DNA from: Ignavibacteria bacterium
Lineage (GTDB): Bacteria > Bacteroidota > Ignavibacteria > Ignavibacteriales > Ignavibacteriaceae
Assembly (NCBI GenBank): GCA_017302895.1
Contig: JAFLBV010000001.1
Coordinates: 496,001 to 560,000 of the forward strand
Direction: 5' to 3'
Length of the DNA: 64,000 nucleotides
Below are positions 61,346-64,000 of the stretch, piece by piece. Below the pieces are notes generated by a model. It saw nothing but the letters and a program-made list of their open reading frames with translations. It was not told the origin of the DNA and ran no database searches. The first letter of the stretch is position 1. Each line of letters starts with the position of its first letter. The position numbers and the translations under genes are program-made.

Positions 61346-61495
61346 TTCTACGAACATGCCACACGCCCAGACGCGTTTTTGGTATTATTTTTTTTGGTGA
61401 AATGAATGTTTGGTAGTAGGACAATCGAGACGATTGTCGCTCCTTTTCCGTTTTTTTAATGTTTCTACCCATATGTCGCCCGGAGGGGTTAAAAT
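61345..61495. repeat. Composite dispersed repeat, copy 4, tandem to copy 3
   Basis: It starts with TTCTACGAACATGCCAC, then GGTATTATTTTTTTTGGTGA (as at 50153-50172), the hairpin GACAATCG-AGA-CGATTGTC with GCTCCTTTTCCG and T-run (61419-61457), and GTTTCTACCCATATGTCGCC (61461-61480), as at 50278. It is closer to copy 1 than to copy 3. Confidence 0.8.
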
Positions 61496-61526
61496 TCTCC
61501 TCGGTGAAAATCTGTGTCCTATCCTT

Positions 61527-62159
61527 TTATCGCGTCCCTTTAAAAACCCTCGGGAAAATTCTGTCGGTGGTTTTTTGGTAGCGGGTGTATTCTTCTCCGA
61601 ATTGTGTGACGAGTTTTTTCTCTTCGAAGATTGAGCCGATGTAGAAATACGCGATGAAAAGGATTGTCATTATGAGATAGTCGAGGTGTATTTGGGGACG
61701 GAAAAGGAGAAATATTATCGAGAAGAGGTAGATGGGGTGTCTGCTGAATTTATAGGGACCCTCTATCCGCAGGGTATATTTTTCGTCGAGGTCTTCGAGG
61801 GGCTGATATTCGTTTCTTCTGCTGCGGATGATTTGTGAAAAGCCCATGAACTCACTCCCTGAGATTGATTTGAATGTCCAGGCTAGTCCGATTACACTTC
61901 CAAACTGAATGAATGCAAAAATCAGATCGAGAGGAGTTGGAAGATCGTAGAGTGTATATCCATTTTTTGGTGAAAATGAATAGAAGAAGTAAAGTGTTAC
62001 GAGAGAGAGAACATTATATGAAAGCCGGTACCACGGCATGAAGCCCGGAAATGAAATTGCAATTGCCGATTTCACCGATCTTGATGCAGTTATCGAATGT
62101 ATCGAAGCAAACAATAAAAACCACAAGACTGTAACCGCCGTATCGACGAGAAGTGTCAT
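61527..62159 (-). CDS. Integral membrane methyltransferase, ICMT/PEMT-like
   Basis: 210 residues with five to six hydrophobic segments (VTVLWFLLFASIHSI; LSLVTLYFFYSF; LIFAFIQFGSVIGLAW; IYLFSIIFLLFRP; YLIMTILFIAYFYIGSIFEE). The C-terminal RHPIYLFSII, EEKKLVTQFGEEYTRYQ and RIFPRVF match the isoprenylcysteine/phospholipid methyltransferase superfamily (RHP, EE.L...G..Y..Y). It probably uses SAM to methylate a lipid or membrane substrate. The start overlaps the rpoN stop by four bases (ATGA). Confidence 0.78.
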   Translation of the reverse strand: MTLLVDTAVTVLWFLLFASIHSITASRSVKSAIAISFPGFMPWYRLSYNVLSLVTLYFFYSFSPKNGYTLYDLPTPLDLIFAFIQFGSVIGLAWTFKSISGSEFMGFSQIIRSRRNEYQPLEDLDEKYTLRIEGPYKFSRHPIYLFSIIFLLFRPQIHLDYLIMTILFIAYFYIGSIFEEKKLVTQFGEEYTRYQKTTDRIFPRVFKGTR

Positions 62160-63583
62160 AGTTTTTTTCTGAAGCGGGCAACCGGAATTTTTAGTGATTC
62201 GCGGTACTTGGTTACCGTTCTCCTGGCTACCTGCAGTCCGTCCTGTTTCAGGAGGTCGGCGAGCCGGTCATCACTAAGTGGTGCGGTTTTGTCTTCAGCT
62301 TCAACGAAGTGTCGTATTCTTTCCCTGATCTCTTTGTTGGAAATTTCCTCTCCTTCGTCGTTCATTATTCCTTCGGAGAAGAAGAATTTCAGTTCGTGAA
62401 TCCCCTGTCTGCTTTGGACAAATTTTCCATTGACAACGCGGCTGATGGTTGAGATGTCCATATTAATATCTGCCGCCACATCCTTGTAACGGAGTGGCTT
62501 CATTGCGGCTCTTCTGAAAAAATCCTGCTGGCGTTCTGCAATTGACTGCATCACTTTGAGCATGGTGTCTCTTCTTTGTTCTATGCAGGCGAGAAACCAG
62601 CGTGCCGACTCAAACTTTTCCTTCAGGAATTTGTAAGTCTGTTTTTCCCGCTCGTTGGTGTTCCGTTTCGCCTTGTTCTCTGAAAACATTTCGAGGTAGG
62701 TTTTGCTCAGAGTGATGGTGGGAAGCGACTTGTCGTTCAGAGTAATTCTGAATCCTCCATCCACTTCCTCGAGGATGAAATCGGGCGTTATCTGATTCAG
62801 CTCATAATTTTCGATCTTACCGAAACCCGGTTTGGGGTTCAGTCTTGTGATGAGCTGAATTACGGAATTAAATGTATCCTCGCTCAGCTTCATTGCATCG
62901 CGGATCTTGTTGTAATGCTTTTTCAGAAACCAGTCGTAGTGCTCCTTGAGGAGTATTTCAGCGAGATACGAGTAATAGGGATCGTAAGAAAGAGTATGAA
63001 GTTGTGCAAGAAGACATTCGCGGAGGTCTCTCGAAGCGATTCCTGCGGGGTCAAAAGACTGAATTGTTTTCAGGAGTGATTCAGCATCTTCGGGGGAGAC
63101 TTTTACATGCTGAAATGTCTCCAGATCGTTCAGTATTTCGTCGAGCGCTCTGCCGAGATAGCCGTCGTTGTCGAGGTTACCGATAATTTCCTCTCCAAGA
63201 ATGGTGAGATCTTCGGAAATGTCGAGCATGTAGAGCTGCTGAAGAATATGTTCCGAGAACGATTCTCTCGCTTTAGCCACGGGACGGAATGTTTCTTCCC
63301 TGTTATCCTGATATGAAGGATCATCGAAATAATCCTCGTCGTTCATGTAATCTTCAACAGTAAACTCGTTATCTTCCTCGAAACTCTCATCCTCTTCGAA
63401 GTTGTCATCGTCATTTTCGACTTGTTTAAGGTCGAGTTCCTCTTCGAGCAGGGGGTTAAGTTCGAGCTCTTCCTTTATTCTTTGTTCGAGGGCAAGGTTG
63501 TTCAATTGCAGCAGTTTCTGATACTGAATTTGCTGCGGAGTGAGCCTTTGGGTTTGAGTCAGTTTTTGTTGAATCGATAACAT
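62156..63583 (-). CDS. rpoN: RNA polymerase sigma-54 factor
   Basis: 475 residues with all sigma-54 regions. Region I is KLTQTQRLTPQQIQYQKLLQ and LEQRIKEELELNPLLEEE, followed by a long acidic linker (region II, EDESFEEDNEFTVEDYMNDE). The core-binding domain contains FDPAGIASRDLRECLLAQL, region III has STISRVVNGKFVQSRQGIHELKFFFS, and the RpoN box is ARRTVTKYRESLKIP near the end. It directs enhancer-dependent transcription. Starts one base after the DUF3109 stop. Confidence 0.96.
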   Translation of the reverse strand: MLSIQQKLTQTQRLTPQQIQYQKLLQLNNLALEQRIKEELELNPLLEEELDLKQVENDDDNFEEDESFEEDNEFTVEDYMNDEDYFDDPSYQDNREETFRPVAKARESFSEHILQQLYMLDISEDLTILGEEIIGNLDNDGYLGRALDEILNDLETFQHVKVSPEDAESLLKTIQSFDPAGIASRDLRECLLAQLHTLSYDPYYSYLAEILLKEHYDWFLKKHYNKIRDAMKLSEDTFNSVIQLITRLNPKPGFGKIENYELNQITPDFILEEVDGGFRITLNDKSLPTITLSKTYLEMFSENKAKRNTNEREKQTYKFLKEKFESARWFLACIEQRRDTMLKVMQSIAERQQDFFRRAAMKPLRYKDVAADINMDISTISRVVNGKFVQSRQGIHELKFFFSEGIMNDEGEEISNKEIRERIRHFVEAEDKTAPLSDDRLADLLKQDGLQVARRTVTKYRESLKIPVARFRKKL

Positions 63584-63584
63584 A

Positions 63585-64000
63585 TTAGTCTTTAAGTCTT
63601 TCTAATGCATTATACCACTTCTGTCCATATTTTCTGGTGAGCGGTTCTTCAAGAAACGATACCATCCGGACTTTTTCATTGTTCCCTTTTTCGACAGCGG
63701 GTTGACAGTCTCCAAACCTTTCATATCGAAGGATATCGCCACCAAAAGATGATATTCTGATCGGAAAGAGGTGGCAGGAGATTGGTTTTTTGAATTCCGT
63801 TTTTCCTTCATAAAACACTTTTTCAAGGGAGCACTTTGCGATGTCGCCATCGTAATAAACAAAAACACACGCTTTTCGGTTGTAGCTTTTTGTGTAATAC
63901 TCATCGTCGATGTCGTCGAAGAAGCCGTCGGCTTCAATCACCTTTCTGTGTTCCTCGGGGATGATATCGATAATGAGGGGGAGATTCTGTCTTAACAGTT
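63585..64000 (-). CDS. DUF3109 family protein, 5' end outside window
   Basis: The minus frame is open to the window edge, so the gene begins beyond 64000; the GTG at 63941 is internal. Visible text: LLRQNLPLIIDIIPEEHR, KACVFVYYDGDIAKCSLEKVF, KPISCHLFPIRI, and the tail LTRKYGQKWYNALERL. This fits the C-terminal two thirds of DUF3109 proteins, which carry conserved cysteines (here C in ACVF, AKCSLE, ISCHLFP, GDCQP) and may bind a metal. Immediately upstream of rpoN, so probably one transcript. Confidence 0.75.
   Translation of the reverse strand, partial: LLRQNLPLIIDIIPEEHRKVIEADGFFDDIDDEYYTKSYNRKACVFVYYDGDIAKCSLEKVFYEGKTEFKKPISCHLFPIRISSFGGDILRYERFGDCQPAVEKGNNEKVRMVSFLEEPLTRKYGQKWYNALERLKD

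Noticed and set aside
61254..61472. 72-codon minus-strand frame with two EKERQSSRLS motifs
   Set aside because: The apparent protein repeat comes from two copies of the DNA repeat; not a gene.
60110..61495. CRISPR array
   Set aside because: Repeats are few, differ in length and orientation, and are not regularly spaced; no cas genes.

Overview
The window looks like a chromosomal stretch of an anaerobic or facultative member of the Bacteroidota/Chlorobi group, most probably the Ignavibacteria. The main reason is that six genes end in type IX secretion (T9SS) C-terminal sorting domains of the YPNPFN type (1-3552, 3549-5416, 10635-12113, 26329-29184, 52752-54719, 58577-60109). This is joined by an Hdr/Flx-type electron-bifurcating complex, class I fructose-1,6-bisphosphatase, sigma-54 and S46 dipeptidyl-peptidase. 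The taxonomic call is inference; no rRNA or tRNA gene was seen. Layout: 1-5.4 kb holds two secreted beta-helix proteins, the second split by a frameshift at a T7 run. 5.6-10.2 kb holds a heteromeric ABC exporter whose two half-transporters flank a D-2-hydroxyacid dehydrogenase. 10.6-13.8 kb is a decaying zone: a secreted protein whose sorting domain is cut by an in-frame TAA, and an AbiEi-like regulator followed by what looks like the tail of its lost nucleotidyltransferase partner. 13.9-15.3 kb holds fbp and a small unknown gene. 15.4-22.1 kb (minus strand) is a seven-gene hdrCBA-flxDCBA-like operon, divergent from a marR gene. 22.8-32.4 kb carries a GH13 protein without its catalytic Asp, a Nudix hydrolase, a DUF4143 ATPase behind two palindromic sites, a T9SS subtilase, dxr and rseP. 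32.6-36.0 kb (minus) is a GCS2-ligase plus ATP-grasp cluster that may make a small peptide-like metabolite. 36.3-49.5 kb is an AT-rich island: a DNA phosphorothioation (Dnd) system with dndA on the plus strand and dndC-dndD-dndE, a PLD-nuclease/helicase, a 71-aa protein, a second SMC/Rad50-like ATPase, a Dnd-associated small protein, a membrane protein and a DGQHR (DndB-like) protein on the minus strand. A dead hicB antitoxin lies at its right edge. 49.5-57.1 kb (minus) holds a membrane protein, a 66-aa protein, S46 and M14 peptidases, an FAD oxidoreductase and gmhA. 57.3-60.1 kb holds a metallophosphoesterase and a T9SS serine hydrolase. 60.1-61.5 kb is a VapBC toxin-antitoxin pair lying between inverted repeats of about 124 bp. 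61.5-64.0 kb (minus) holds DUF3109, rpoN and a membrane methyltransferase. How the genes work together: the Dnd genes would mark DNA with phosphorothioate and restrict unmarked DNA, but the restriction side is not DndFGH. It is a helicase/PLD protein plus a second ATPase and accessory proteins, which makes this the most interesting defence locus in the window. The second main theme is repeats. Many gene ends carry arrays of short degenerate words, one such family has entered the reading frame of the FAD oxidoreductase as seven octapeptides, and another composite repeat forms the inverted flanks of vapBC.
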